64,000 bases of DNA, from assembly GCA_014898415.1 (NCBI GenBank), contig RCTD01000007.1, positions 1,488,001-1,552,000 of the forward strand, written 5' to 3'. The translations under genes and the position numbers were made by a program. The notes under the pieces were generated by a model. That model worked only from the letters and a program-made list of their open reading frames with translations, had not been told where the DNA came from and did no database searches. Shown here one piece after another: positions 1 to 11,731 of this stretch (the stretch's first letter is position 1; every line of letters begins with the position of its first letter). The DNA comes from Stromatinia cepivora (Eukaryota > Ascomycota > Leotiomycetes > Helotiales > Sclerotiniaceae).

Positions 1-698
1 GGAATGATGGGCGCTTGTTGGTTTGTTGTTCTTTTTCTTTCATTTTTTCTCTCATCATCTGTTTTTCATCCTCTTTCTTCCATGCTCGCTCCCTTTTTCC
101 ATTCCCCGAATATTCACCCTCTTCTTCCACCCACTTACCCCATCTCTCCATCCCTCTCCTCGTAACACAACCAATCCAATCCAATCCAAACCCCCAACCC
201 CCAACCCCCAACCCCCGGGAGGGGCCAATAAAACAAAACCCAGTATACAGCCTCAATCTCTAATATGCCTCATCCGCCTCAATTCCAATTCTTACAACAC
301 CCTCATCCATTAATCCATTAATTCACCAATCATCCCACAATATAATATGCAACCTCGCTGCTTTCGCTTGAAAAGGAGGGGTGGGGCTTGCATGCATATG
401 TATGTATATATTCGAATTATGCGAGGCGAGTTATAAAGTCAGGATATATATACAAGGAAGGATATGGGGATGGTAATTTGGGGTGGTTGAGAGAGGTGCA
501 GAGGGTTTGTGATGGGAAGATGGTTTTGGGGAGGTTAATGTGGAGTGGCGGGATTAAGGATTAAGATTTAAGAGAGAGATGGCAATGGCAGAGATGTTAT
601 GAATGAATGAATGAACAAAATTGCAAAGTAGCATTTTCCACTCCCTCCAAAAAACAAGCAAAATATCAAATAACTAGATATACGCACTCCCATCCCAA
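1..698. other. Intergenic DNA, window start to the aldolase gene
   Basis: No gene is supported here. The left part is strongly C/T-rich and the right part (about 360-560) is G-rich. The short open frames near the start are low-complexity (Ser/Pro/Phe-rich) and resemble no family I know. The stretch next to 699 probably holds the 3' UTR of the minus-strand aldolase gene. Confidence 0.6.
171..217. repeat. C-rich short tandem repeat (CCAAT / CCCCCAA units)
   Basis: Four CCAAT-like pentamers run directly into several CCCCCAA heptamers. This is a simple-sequence tract with no coding potential. Confidence 0.8.
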
Positions 699-1808
699 TC
701 ACCACTTATAATCCGTCCCACTCTCATGCTCCATCATATCAAAAGCGGGCTTCGCACTAAAATATCCCACCCACTCCGTCCCAATCGTCTGAAAAGTATA
801 CGCCGCATCCTCCTCCTGAATCTTAACCGTTTCCCCTCCTCTTCCCCCCGCAGCAGCATCAGCCAATAATTGCGCATGACAACATTTCTCCAAACTCGTG
901 AACCAAAATACGGCACTCTCGATTGATTCTCCACAGGTAAGTAGGCCGTGATTTTGAAGGAGTGCGGCTTTTTTGGAACCCAGGGCGGAAGCTATAGCGT
1001 GCCCTTCTTCGGAGGCGAGAACGATGCCGCGGAATGATGAGTAGAGGGCTAGGTCGTTGTGGAAGGCGCAGGAATCTTGGGTTATGGTGTCGAGGGGACG
1101 GCCGAGGGCACAGAAGGCTCGTCCGTAGAGAGAGTGGGAATGTGCTACTGCGTTTATTTCTGGGCGAGCTGTGTGGACTGCGTGGTGGATCATGTAGGCT
1201 GGGGATGTTAGTATGAATCTTGGTGCGGGGAAATATGATGTGGGGTTAGTGAGAGAGAAGGGTAATATACCTGCTGTGTTGAGTAATCGACATGGACCAC
1301 CTTCTACTACTTCCCCGTCTTTATTAACGAGGATTAAATCGGATGCTCGAAGAAGCGGCCATGCTACTCCAAATGGGTTGACCCAAAAACTAGTTGGTTC
1401 AACGGGATCCTATTCTCATTATTATTCTTTACTCAATATCTTTGAACCTATCTCTCCCCATCCACATCCCACAACAAACCCATCAACTCATTCTCCAACA
1501 CGCCACGCTCCGAAAGCAGTACTTACCCTCAAAGTAATATGTCCCGCAACTCCCTCATCAAACCCGAATTTCGCAAAAATCCTAAACGCCAACGCCAATC
1601 TCCCCTTCTGATATTCCCTCTCTGCATATTTATCTTCAAACGGTGTTCGGGATGGGATTTTCATGTTGGCGGGGCGAGCTTTTGCTTGTTCTTTTGAGAG
1701 ACCCGGTTCATGTGTTGTGGTTGAGATTTCGGAATGAGGGGTTGCGGGAACGGCGGCGCCCGTGTTCATGGTGTCGGCGTTTGTGTTTGTTGCTGAAGGG
1801 GGAGACAT
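699..1808 (-). CDS. Class II aldolase/adducin N-terminal domain protein
   Basis: Three exons on the minus strand: 1808-1527, 1409-1271 and 1198-699. The introns are GT-AG and the phases join cleanly, giving 306 aa. The start is the ATG at 1808, because the upstream in-frame region is low-complexity and looks like a leader. The N-terminal ~65 residues are a Thr/Ala-rich linker, followed by the alpha/beta aldolase fold. The zinc-binding His-x-His lies at residues 160 and 162 (AHSHS) and a further conserved His at 224 (QNHGLLTCG), as in L-fuculose-phosphate aldolase and adducin heads. Fungal members of this subfamily usually have no defined substrate; S. pombe Mug14 is one example. A cytosolic metal-dependent aldolase or an adducin-like non-enzymatic role are both possible. 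The coding DNA flips between C-rich and G-rich on one strand. Confidence 0.85.
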
Positions 1809-2671
1809 TTTGGTATGGATGTGGAGAATTGTGAGGAGTTGATGGATATGAGTATGAGAGAAGATTGGGATATGATATGTTATGATGTGAGAGACAAACA
1901 CAATAGATAGACGTGGCGATTGTAATGGAGATAAGAGGGAATATTGAAGAACGAGACGTAATGGATCCTATCTACTACAATCTCAGTAGCAGCCTATAAC
2001 AAATCACGCGGAGATTCCGGCAATATTAATTGACACGACTTATGCATTTTGAAGATCTCTGTATGCCAAATAGGGTCCATAAATGAGGGGTATTTGTCGA
2101 GTAATAGAAGAACAAATGCAGTAGGTGCATATTACCTCATACTATAATAATCGACAAACAACCGACCAATTCCTAGTCAGGCAAAGCAAATGTCCCCGGA
2201 AAACGATTGGCTTTCCGGGGATATTCATATCCCTATCCCCGACTAAAAACTAATCGGCCTGTTTACGAAAGCCGATTATTAGTAGCGAATCATGATAAGG
2301 AGATGTGAAGTATTGGTCATCTTTTTGGCAACTATTCTTGATATTGAGCAGGTGGCTGCTCGGATGAATATCTTTGCTTGTCGAGTAATAATAGCCGAGG
2401 TATATATTACAAGATAAAATGCAGCCTGTCAGATGAATGGATGATTTTTGAAAGTTGCTTGCAGAACATCGAGGTTCAAGATGGAAGTTGATACAACTTC
2501 CGAGGTAGGTTTGCGGAATGTTTTCCGCGATTACTAATCACCAAAACACGTCCCTCACGTGAACAGGCGTTTTTGTGTGAGCCCAGATTGACCTCATACG
2601 GCGACAGCTGCCCCATAGCTTCAAACCTGTCCATCTAGGAATGGTGTTATTGCATCAAACCAATTGGAGAC
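1809..2671. other. Divergent intergenic region, aldolase / JmjC genes
   Basis: This holds the promoters of two divergent genes. It has a repeated ATCGGC-type motif around 2190-2280 (CCGGGGA and CCGATTA words occur in both orientations), but I recognise no defined operator. No coding potential is seen. Confidence 0.5.
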
Positions 2672-4246
2672 ATGACAGTTTCCAACCAACAAAATCTAAT
2701 CAATCTATGTCTCCAAACCTTCTGTTCACCATCTCGAACCACATTCCCCTCAACCATCGAATCCACATCATCATCAAAATTATCAGACAACACACCTCAA
2801 CTCCTCTCACAATGCGGTTCCTCCATCATAACCCTACTATCTCATCTAAGCACCTCGATCCGTAACCATACAGACAATAAAAAATTAACACTCCAAAGAC
2901 TCGATGATATGCTCCTATTAGCCAAAGAAAAATTCTACGCATTCCCTTTTAAAGACGTACCAGAATGTTGGAGAGTGTTGTTTCTCGAGGCAAGTTTATT
3001 GAAGTTTTCTGCTCTTGTTTTGGGGGAATTCTCGGTTTTGGATCAGCGTGGGAAAGGGTATGAGGCTTCGGATTTGGATATTTGGAATGATCGGGCAATA
3101 GATCAGATGGTTGAGACGATGGATATGGCTTTAATCATGGTGGGAGCTCCTGCTTCTGCATCATTGCGGTTGGCGATTGATTGTGCTATGGATCTTTTAC
3201 AAAAGATTCATGAAGAAATGATGGATGAGGATTTATCAACACAACCACCTACGAAACGTCGGAAAATGTCTTCTAGCAATTCATTCTCAGCCTCCACATT
3301 TTCCTATCAAGATCGTTTTCCATCTTCTTTCGCCGAATCACCCCCACTTTCAAATCCCATCTCTCGAGTGAACTCCGATGATCTCGACACCGACGCTGAC
3401 GGAACCATGAACAAATTCTCAAACCACATGCATCAACCCCAAGATCCCACCCTCGGAGCAGAACCCCTCATCATAACCTCATCCATCGATTCCTGGCCCT
3501 CTCGCACCCAAAGACCCTGGTCCAGTCCCACGTACCTGCTATCCCAAACCATCGGCGGACGGCGCCTAGTACCCATCGAAGTAGGCCGAAGTTACGTCGA
3601 CGCCGACTGGGGCCAAAAAATCAGCACATTCAAATCATTCATCCAAGAATACATGACATCCTATCCCTCAGAAAATTCCTCCAAAAGCCCCTCCAAAACC
3701 ACAGGTTACCTAGCACAACACAATCTCTTTTCCCAAATCCCCTCTCTCCGAAACGATATATGCATACCAGATTACTGCTACATATCTCCACCCACCCCAC
3801 ATCCATCCTGTTCCCACACCCTAAAAGAAAAATACACACAAACCCCCGAATTAGACGAACCGCTCCTAAACGCCTGGTTTGGGCCCGCCGGCACCGTAAG
3901 TCCCCTTCATACCGACCCATACCATAATATCCTAGCGCAAGTCTTCGGCAAAAAATACTTACGTCTTTATCCACCACGGGAAACTCCAAAACTCTATGCG
4001 AGAGGTATAGAGGAAGGAGGGATAGATATGAGTAATACGAGTGCAGTTGATGTAGGAGTGCTAGCCGGCTGGGATGGTACCGAGCCAGAGCAAGAAAATG
4101 AGAGGAAGAAATTTCCGATGGTGAAAGAGGCGAGGTTCTGGGATTGTGTGTTGGAGGAGGGAGAGGTGTTGTATATACCCGTTGGATGGTGGCATTATGT
4201 TAGGGGATTGAGTACGAGTTTTAGTGTGAGTTTTTGGTGGAATTGA
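2672..4246 (+). CDS. JmjC-domain protein, KDM8/JMJD5-like
   Basis: Single-exon frame of 524 aa. The C-terminal ~200 residues form a cupin-8/JmjC double-stranded beta-helix. The Fe(II)-binding triad is visible: His413 and Asp415 in an HTD motif (SPLHTDPYHN), and His508 in the closing strand (GWWHYVRGLS). The Trp-Phe-Gly-Pro-Ala-Gly preceding HTD and the terminal FWWN are typical of JMJD5-type proteins. The N-terminal ~230 residues are a helical, Leu-rich region like the N-domain of fungal JMJD5 homologues, followed by a Ser/Pro-rich linker (about 190-260). The family comprises 2-oxoglutarate/Fe(II) dioxygenases acting on protein Arg/Lys or histone tails; which activity applies here cannot be read from the sequence. 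The gene converges on TBCD with 121 bp between stop codons. Within this one exon the G/C strand bias reverses several times. Confidence 0.85.
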   Translation: MTVSNQQNLINLCLQTFCSPSRTTFPSTIESTSSSKLSDNTPQLLSQCGSSIITLLSHLSTSIRNHTDNKKLTLQRLDDMLLLAKEKFYAFPFKDVPECWRVLFLEASLLKFSALVLGEFSVLDQRGKGYEASDLDIWNDRAIDQMVETMDMALIMVGAPASASLRLAIDCAMDLLQKIHEEMMDEDLSTQPPTKRRKMSSSNSFSASTFSYQDRFPSSFAESPPLSNPISRVNSDDLDTDADGTMNKFSNHMHQPQDPTLGAEPLIITSSIDSWPSRTQRPWSSPTYLLSQTIGGRRLVPIEVGRSYVDADWGQKISTFKSFIQEYMTSYPSENSSKSPSKTTGYLAQHNLFSQIPSLRNDICIPDYCYISPPTPHPSCSHTLKEKYTQTPELDEPLLNAWFGPAGTVSPLHTDPYHNILAQVFGKKYLRLYPPRETPKLYARGIEEGGIDMSNTSAVDVGVLAGWDGTEPEQENERKKFPMVKEARFWDCVLEEGEVLYIPVGWWHYVRGLSTSFSVSFWWN

Positions 4247-4367
4247 GGCGTGCTAGGTATGGATTTTATCCAAAACCCCCAATTAAATTAAAAGATCATC
4301 ATAATTCCCTCTTCTAAAATGCTACACCAATCCCAGCAAACGATTGATTACCTAACATCCCAATCCC

Positions 4368-7300
4368 CTACCGAACAAGAAGACTCCTCAAATCATCCTC
4401 TCGCCTAACATCCTTAACATCAATCCTCTTCACAGACACAAAACCCAAATCCCACAATTCATCCACCACCGCCTCTCTAATACCCGGAAATCTATGAACG
4501 AGCATCCCTAGCAAAAAATCATTGATGGCATCAGGATACACGAGCGCTAAACGTCCAAAACATTTAATCGCCGCTTTACATTTATCGATTCTGGAACTAC
4601 TGGTTTCCTTTGCGATTTGTTGGCAGAGAGTTCGGTATTGACTATATTTATTAGATATTAGTTAGTAGAAATTACAAGCTAGTCGGGATGATGGATGATG
4701 GATGTACTAACTCGGCAGTGTAATCTTTGTACAGTAGTCCCATATCCAGCAATAGCGCGATGATCTCCAATGTACCCACTACCACTTTTTCATTCTTGCG
4801 ATGATGAGTTTCTAGATTCCTAACCAGGGCCGCACCAATAAATTCTCTATTTTCCGGGTTCTCATCGCAAAAATCAATCAAAGCAGCGGTGCTAACGCGA
4901 CGTAAATCTTCTGTTCCTCCATGGGCAGAAGTCACATATCCTTCCAATAATTTATCCGTCCACGAAGGAAGCCACTGAAATTCGTTAGTCGCTGTATTCC
5001 TGATAAGTTGATCTCCAGTTTGTAAATCTAGTATAAAACGAAAATGTTCATAAGAAGAAATGGAACTTTGCTCAAAGGATAAAGTGTCGGATCTAAATTG
5101 CCACAATGTTAGAAGTGAGGAGGAAACTTAGCAAAGGATCGAACGCACCTAGATACAAGAGTTGGGAGAATGACCAGGAGAGCTTTCTTGGCCTCTGTTC
5201 GGACTTTATCTAACTTCTCCGTGCAAAGCCTTAAAAGTTTACCAAACATCGTTGAAAAGATCTTCATATTGGCTGGATCATTTCTTAAGTCTGTTGATAG
5301 AAAGATTGCAGCAGCCCCTTTGATTGCCTCTAGTCTGACTCGCGATCCAATGTCACCTTGTGCTGGATCTGTATGATAGTCATCAAGACCATGTGAAATT
5401 ATATTCCAGAAATCAACAATAGAAGAGTTTAGCGCTTTACTCTCTCTTGAAAAGTATGGAAGCAAAGCAAGTCGTGTCTTGATATCGTAAATACGTCTGC
5501 CGATAGTTGAATTCCAGCTCTCATGTATTGCAATGGAGATATTGTTCATTTGATCATTCGAGTTATTTTGAGACAACGAGTAGGATATCAAAAGCATGGA
5601 GAATGTCAGCTGAGTCTTTTGCATTGACAGCAGTATCCGATCGATTAAGCTGCTTCGATGACCAGTAGAATACCAAAAAAACGACCTGCGATGACAAGCC
5701 GTTAAGAGAGTAATCAAGTCTTCAGAACCAGTGTCGATAAAGTGTCCGATGAAGCTTCTAACAAGTAATGGGAAGGTTATAATATCGCTATTTGCATTTT
5801 CAACATTGCGATGCTTCAATTCATTTTGGACATTTGAATCGTGTTGGGCATTGGAAGACTCAAACTCATCCATCGTATGAGCCAGTACTTCAGCCATTGT
5901 TTGATGGCCCGACACACTAACCATATGCTCTGCATAAGGTTCCTCATACTCGAACATAAGGACTTTTTTTGTTTTTGAGTCGTCTAACCATTTGGATATA
6001 TCGTTGGAGACAGAAGGCGCTCCAGGTCTTTCAAGCATGACCATTGTCCCGAATATACGGAAACAATGAAAGATCACACATGATACAGCTTCCGCCATTA
6101 ACTCAGGGCGTCGCCAGCTTTGTGGGGATGATACCGACGTTATGTTTGAAATGTAGGAAGTGAGCATATTGAGAATTCTGTCCGAATACACCTGAAAAGA
6201 AACAGCATAATCGTCCCTTTTGTGAAAGTTTGGACATTCAAGAATTGCTGCCGCTATAAAGAGGAGTAGTCCATGTCGTTCATTGGTCTGACGAAGTGTG
6301 AGATCATTGAGTTGTTGATCGAGAGAACATATGGTCTCGTAAGAATCTTTGTATGTGTTAGGCGTTTTGTCATTCTTTTCCGGGAAGTTTATAAGACGGA
6401 AGGCTTCAGCACAATTTCGTCTTGTAACAAGATCGGCATCACCAACCCCACGCCAACCTCGTAATGCTTCAAGGAGTGCTTCCCCATAGTGGTGCCAGGA
6501 TTCTCCGTTGTCGGTTTTGTAAGCCAGTGAAGAAGCTGAAACTGCCACTTCCAGTATCGCTCTAGATCGAAGGGCTACAGCATGGTAGTCAACAATTTGC
6601 ACCAACTCGAGGGCTTCGATGATAGTATTTGGGTGGCGGCCTATCAGTTCTTGAAGTGCTGCAGAAGCTCCTCGACGTATATTGCCGGCAGGATCCAAGC
6701 ATGCGGAAACAACGAGATGTGTTGCGAGAGTTTGTATAGTAGAGCTGGTATTCATGGCATGACTAAATCCTTCGGATTTGATATCAATATCCTGCAATTC
6801 CGCGGTTGGATAACGTCGAGCTAGTGCCCATATTCCAAAGCATGCGGCATCTCGCACATTTGTTCCAATAGAGCTACCAGATGAAGACTTTCCTTCAAAT
6901 GATAAAGCTTTGAGTAGAAAAACAATCACTTTATCAAGCAATCCAATGGGTGCCGCATGACGATATAACAAATGTGAGAGTGTTAAAATTTGACCATGCC
7001 AATTCAAAACATCAGTGGTTGGAAGCGCTTCTAACATCTCGAAAATTGCAAGCACAAATTCATAGGCTTGTTCAGGTTGTACTTTTAAAATAACGACGCT
7101 TAACGCTTTACTTGCAGCCAGTCTAACTGGCGTTGATGGATCCAATAGCGATTGTAACATGAAATCAACACAGTCACTCAAAATGTCATCTATAGTTGTG
7201 AAAGATGGACGTAAATTGAGCAAGGCAATGCCGCGAAATATCTTGATAATCAATTTTCTCGCAACGGCCGAGCTTTGAACTTCTTTAGAGAAACGATCTG

Positions 7301-8283
7301 ATGATTCCACAAAGTTAAACACAGCATGGAATACTGGTTCCAGACCAGAGTCCATATAAGCGGTGCCGGTAGACGATTTGAGAATCCCAGCAAGAAATGA
7401 CAAAACACCATTGATATAGTGTATATTCCGATTCGCGTTAATCGACTTCAGAACAGATGTTGCCCACATTATTGAAGAATACAGGACCCCAAGATCTTGC
7501 ATGTCCTTGAGCAGAACAACCCTCACTAGTAGGATCTTTGCAGCATCCTTCTCTTTGCCAGATGAGGAGAGATATTTTACGGCCAATGCGATAGACCGCA
7601 ATACTACGCCGGGAGTATTGACAGGTAATTTGAAATGCGAGAGATATAGCTCGGCATCACGAGGCGGGGGACTAGATGACAAGGAATTGAGAGCGAAAGG
7701 TGCCATGAGTGACTGTGAAAGCCAAAGCAAAGTTATATATCGTTCCTCCCAACCCCATACTTCCTCTACCGGCTTTTCGCATGCATCATTATTTATCCAT
7801 GTTCCTTTTTCGATAGCAGAAAGTAATAAATCAATAAGTTTGACATCCGTATTTAAGAACTGAACGATAACTTTCTCTCCTCTAATTTTACAAAATGTAT
7901 AGAGTAATCGACAAATAGCTTTTGATAGAGGCATCAACAGTTGGGTATGAGCGGGAGGAGTCTTCGAAGGTGGTTTCGATATGGAGGCAATGAAGGCATC
8001 AGCTAGTATGGGCACATGTCTTTGAAGGTGTGGATCGAGGAGTTGAGGAAGTTCTTGGAAATTATCTAGCTATGGAGAAACTTAGCATATGATATATTAC
8101 GAGAGGGAATATTAATACCAATGCTGCCAATCTATCTGTTTCTCTTATGCGGACTCTTCTTCGTAGTTGACCCTTATTAGTAACGTTATGAAGGAATGGG
8201 TGTAGTGATTTCTCGAAATCTTCCAAGAGTTCTCCTGACTCTCTTTGGAGTCGAACATCTTTATCATCATCTGCTGCGTCCAT
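4368..8283 (-). CDS. Tubulin-specific chaperone D (tubulin cofactor D)
   Basis: Four exons on the minus strand: 8283-8119, 8069-5149, 5092-4712 and 4641-4368, giving 1246 aa, the usual length for fungal cofactor D (human TBCD, yeast Cin1, fission yeast Alp1). All introns are 49-70 nt and GT-AG, and the third acceptor is preceded by a TTCTAAC branch site. The protein is a run of HEAT/armadillo helices: an acidic N-terminus (MDAADDDKD), a central region with VRLAASKAL- and VRDAACFGIWALARR-type HEAT units, and the conserved C-terminal cofactor-D domain ending near residue 1246. Cofactor D holds beta-tubulin and, with cofactors E and C, assembles and disassembles the alpha/beta-tubulin dimer in the cytosol. 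Nothing looks broken. The final exon has no long open frame by itself and is recognised by splicing in phase. Confidence 0.93.
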
Positions 8284-9049
8284 TATGAGTTTCTGGTTGA
8301 GGACGTGTCAATCGCTTTGAGGTGAGTGCCAGTTTCTCTCTTTTGACTATTGTCGGTGGCTGAGGATTGGAGTAAATTTTAACCACTTTTCGGAGTGCAG
8401 ATTGGTACTTATTCCTTTTGGTTGGTCACTGAACATGAGAAGATATTAGGCTGTCCGGAACAGGTACAGTACTTCTTGTATCAATACCCATTATTGGCAG
8501 TATCATTGGGCATGATAGGTATTTTGGAAATCTTCATGGTTTAGAGACAGTCTTACAGCATTGTAAACAAAAAGTTTAGTGGGGTCGCGTCCAACGCCAA
8601 CACTATAGAAATACACGCGATGGACGAAATGAATCACCTACTAAAATCAACATATTTAAGTCTCATAAGACTCTTCAATGTCCCAATTCAAGCTCAGCAA
8701 TAAGGTAGTCCCTCGCAATATATTTTACGATTTGTTTCATCCATTGCCATGGGAAGTCTCTGCAAGTCTTAATTTTGAAGATAAATGTTACCAAAGACAA
8801 CAAAAAGCAATACATGTTACTATGCTCACCCTGTCCTATTCTCTTATTTATACATGAATCAAAAACGAAACCATTCTCACTATGAAGTCTTCGTAAATCA
8901 ATCTCTATACTGGAGCTCTTTTCCCTAATGCCGTCTTACATCTACCCCACCTCCATCGCTCGCCATTGCGGGGAGAAATATATATTTGTATATTACCTCA
9001 GATAATAATCTGGAGCGTCAACCTTTGACTGACTCATCTCACATCCATC
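8284..9049. other. Divergent intergenic region, TBCD / formamidase
   Basis: Shared upstream region of two divergent genes. A TATATATTTGTATATTA stretch at about 8980-8995 lies ~60 bp before the formamidase ATG and could be a TATA element. Nothing else is recognised. Confidence 0.5.
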
Positions 9050-10006
9050 ATGGCGCACAAATTTCATATTAACACAACACACATTCACATGAAATGGGAC
9101 AAATCTCTTACTCCCGCCTTGACCATTGATTCCGGTTCCGAGATATCATTCGATCTCCTCGATGGAGGTTCCAATCAAATCACAGCCACTTCAGACATCA
9201 CCGCTGTTGAAAACTTTGACATCGCAAAAGCCGATCCTGCATTTGGTCCCGTCTATGTCAATGAAGCTTCTCCAGGCGATATTCTAAAAGTCGAATTTCT
9301 ATCCCTCAAACCGGCTGATTATGGCTGGACAATCTGTTTACCAGGTTCATTCGGATTTGGCTTACTTGCTGATGAATATCCCGAAGCATCTCTCAAAATC
9401 TGGGATCTTTCAAAGGGGGAAGATTTTGCGGTATTCAAGGAAGGAATACATATTCCTATCAAACCATTTTTGGGTGTGGTGGGAGTAGCGCGGGAGGAAG
9501 AGGGAGCATTTTCTACAGTTCCTCCTTATGACACGGGTGGGAATATCGATTGCAAATATATCACTCAAGGATCTATTCTCTATCTTCCTGTCAAAGTTCC
9601 AGGTGCTTTATTTAGTTGCGGAGATGGCCATGCGGCGCAAGGAGATGGGGAGGTTTGCGGAACGGCTATTGAAACGCCTATGAAAGCTACAATTCGTCTG
9701 ACGGTTGAGAAAGGTAAACCATGGATTCAAAGTCCACATTTTATGGTTCCTCCTCAACCTGTCACAGTGGATAAAGGAGAATATGCTGCATTGGGGGTTG
9801 ATAGTGATCTCAGAGAAGCGAGCAGAAAGGCCTTGAGAGGATTGATAGCTTGGCTTGTAGGAGAGAAGGGGTTGGACAGACAGGAAGCATATATGCTTGC
9901 CAGTGTGGCTGCGCATCTGAAGATTGCGGAAATTGTCGATATGCCGAATTATGCGGTGGCTTGTAGTTTGCCGTTGAGTGTATTTGTTAGTGCTCCTTAT
10001 GTTTGA
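9050..10006 (+). CDS. Acetamidase/formamidase family protein
   Basis: Intron-free frame of 318 aa, matching the FmdA/AmdA amidohydrolase fold end to end. Visible family signatures are the N-terminal HxxWD-like strand (HIHMKWDKSL), the PGD turn near residue 80 (ASPGDILKVEF), the GGNID(C/T)K block near 162 (TGGNIDCKYI), and the metal/active-site loop with GDGHAAQGDGE near 193-203. These enzymes hydrolyse formamide or short amides to ammonia and the acid in the cytosol, feeding nitrogen assimilation. The exact amide is unknown. The ATG at 9050 sits in a good context (ATCATGG) just before the conserved first strand. This is not the amidase-signature type of acetamidase (A. nidulans amdS), which lacks these motifs. 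Confidence 0.92.
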   Translation: MAHKFHINTTHIHMKWDKSLTPALTIDSGSEISFDLLDGGSNQITATSDITAVENFDIAKADPAFGPVYVNEASPGDILKVEFLSLKPADYGWTICLPGSFGFGLLADEYPEASLKIWDLSKGEDFAVFKEGIHIPIKPFLGVVGVAREEEGAFSTVPPYDTGGNIDCKYITQGSILYLPVKVPGALFSCGDGHAAQGDGEVCGTAIETPMKATIRLTVEKGKPWIQSPHFMVPPQPVTVDKGEYAALGVDSDLREASRKALRGLIAWLVGEKGLDRQEAYMLASVAAHLKIAEIVDMPNYAVACSLPLSVFVSAPYV

Positions 10007-11366
10007 GGTTAGGAGCGTTTCATATTCACATCAATTTCAAGAGAAGGTATGAGCAGTTAATAACCATCGCATGTTCCAATATATGCCCCCACATACCGAG
10101 TTTGCCGCATTGAAATGATTTTCCGAATTTGTATCTCACGATACAACACACAAAACAACTGATCCACATCAAGAGAAATGACACGCGCTCGATCAACCAT
10201 TGAATTCTCGAGCTCTTATTTCGGGGTAACAGTTCGATACCAAATTCAATCTTTCACATGTCTTTTGACATTATCGTAAAAGCCTAGGCTTGGTATGTCT
10301 GAATGATGTCTTTAGGTCTAATCAACCAATCAAAGAGTCTGGATAAACTGACCAACTCCAATCTCCAAATCAGCTTTTCTTGGGAATTATGTGATTGGAG
10401 AAAAGTGAGAACATGCTAGCCATATTAACTTATTTTTCGGGGAGTTTCGCCTCATACTTTTCCCTTTGAAGATATCTCCTCCGTCCCGAATTCCCTTAAT
10501 TTATTCTGAGAGTAAAACCTCGCCCTGCTAAGTATATAAGATCTTACATTTGCGAATACCCTCACATTTACATCGGGATACAAACACAATTCCAAATCTC
10601 TCGGGTCCTTCCTAACTAACAAAAATCTCACCTCTCCAAAATACCAAGCCCACCTCCGCACCTGACATAATTCCTCGCGTGGTTCCCCTGTCTGGTCATG
10701 GTACAAATATCCAATCATTCGTGAACATTATAAGAAAGTGCTTTACACATCCCTGTGCAGACCTTAGTTGGCCCTCATCTTCGGAACTGCATCTGCATGC
10801 AAGAGATTTTTTTAAATCGGTCAATGGATGCCTTATCACCAATCTATTTCATATCAAATTTCCCACTTCTTTTCTTGTACTCCGTATGCAGATGAGATGA
10901 GAAAGGTAGGTAACGGAGTTCCCTTGTCAATAGATGCGTGGGGAAGATTCATGTGGAAAATTGTCGTATGATTTTGTAACTGGTTGGTAAACTTGCCGTA
11001 TATCGTAAAGGTTGTGATGTCAACCTTACCTCACCTTACCTTGGAAAGAACCCGAGTCGAATCAATGTCAATGTCTCATAATGTACAATCCTATCATGTA
11101 CCGTTTGATGTACGAGGACCTTAAGATCTTGTACCACGATAATGAGACTCAGCTCTAGGCATCACTGTTATATTCATTTACCATTGCAGTTCTGTGCAGC
11201 ATGTACTTCTTGGTTTAAGCCTCAACGTAGAACGGTGTGGAATGTTATATCCGATGGTCTAACGACTTATCGTGGAGGTCAAATTTCACCGTAATTTCAT
11301 ATAAACCATCCTGGATGATTATGTAGATCATCATGGTACTAACGATAGAGAGCCTTAGGTACGAAG

Positions 11367-11396
11367 ATGTTATGTTATGTTATGTTATGTTATGTA
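11367..11396. repeat. (TTATG)n pentamer repeat
   Basis: About five perfect tandem copies of TTATG inside intergenic DNA. Confidence 0.9.
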
Positions 11397-11671
11397 CAGT
11401 AATAGATTTGAAGGATTCATTCACAGTCAATACCGGTAGTCGGCTGTGTATAGTTGAAGCTTACAATTGTAGTCTGGCTGGTTAGAGTGGTGCTTCTACA
11501 GTGAGATGAATATAAAATGATTTGATATAAGATCTTACTTCTTCAAGGCATTCTCGGTATCAGAATTCATCCATCAGGTATCAAAAAGGTCACCATCACT
11601 TTACTGTGCCTCCTTTCAACATCCATTGATTCCCGTCATATCAATTCAATATCAAACCGAAAACCAATAAA

Positions 11672-11731
11672 TAACTAACCACCAACCACTAACCACCAAC
11701 CACCAACCACTAACCACCAACCACCAACCAC
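11672..11731. repeat. AACCACC/AACCACT heptamer tandem repeat
   Basis: About eight 7-bp units alternating AACCACC and AACCACT. This is a simple minisatellite. Confidence 0.85.
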
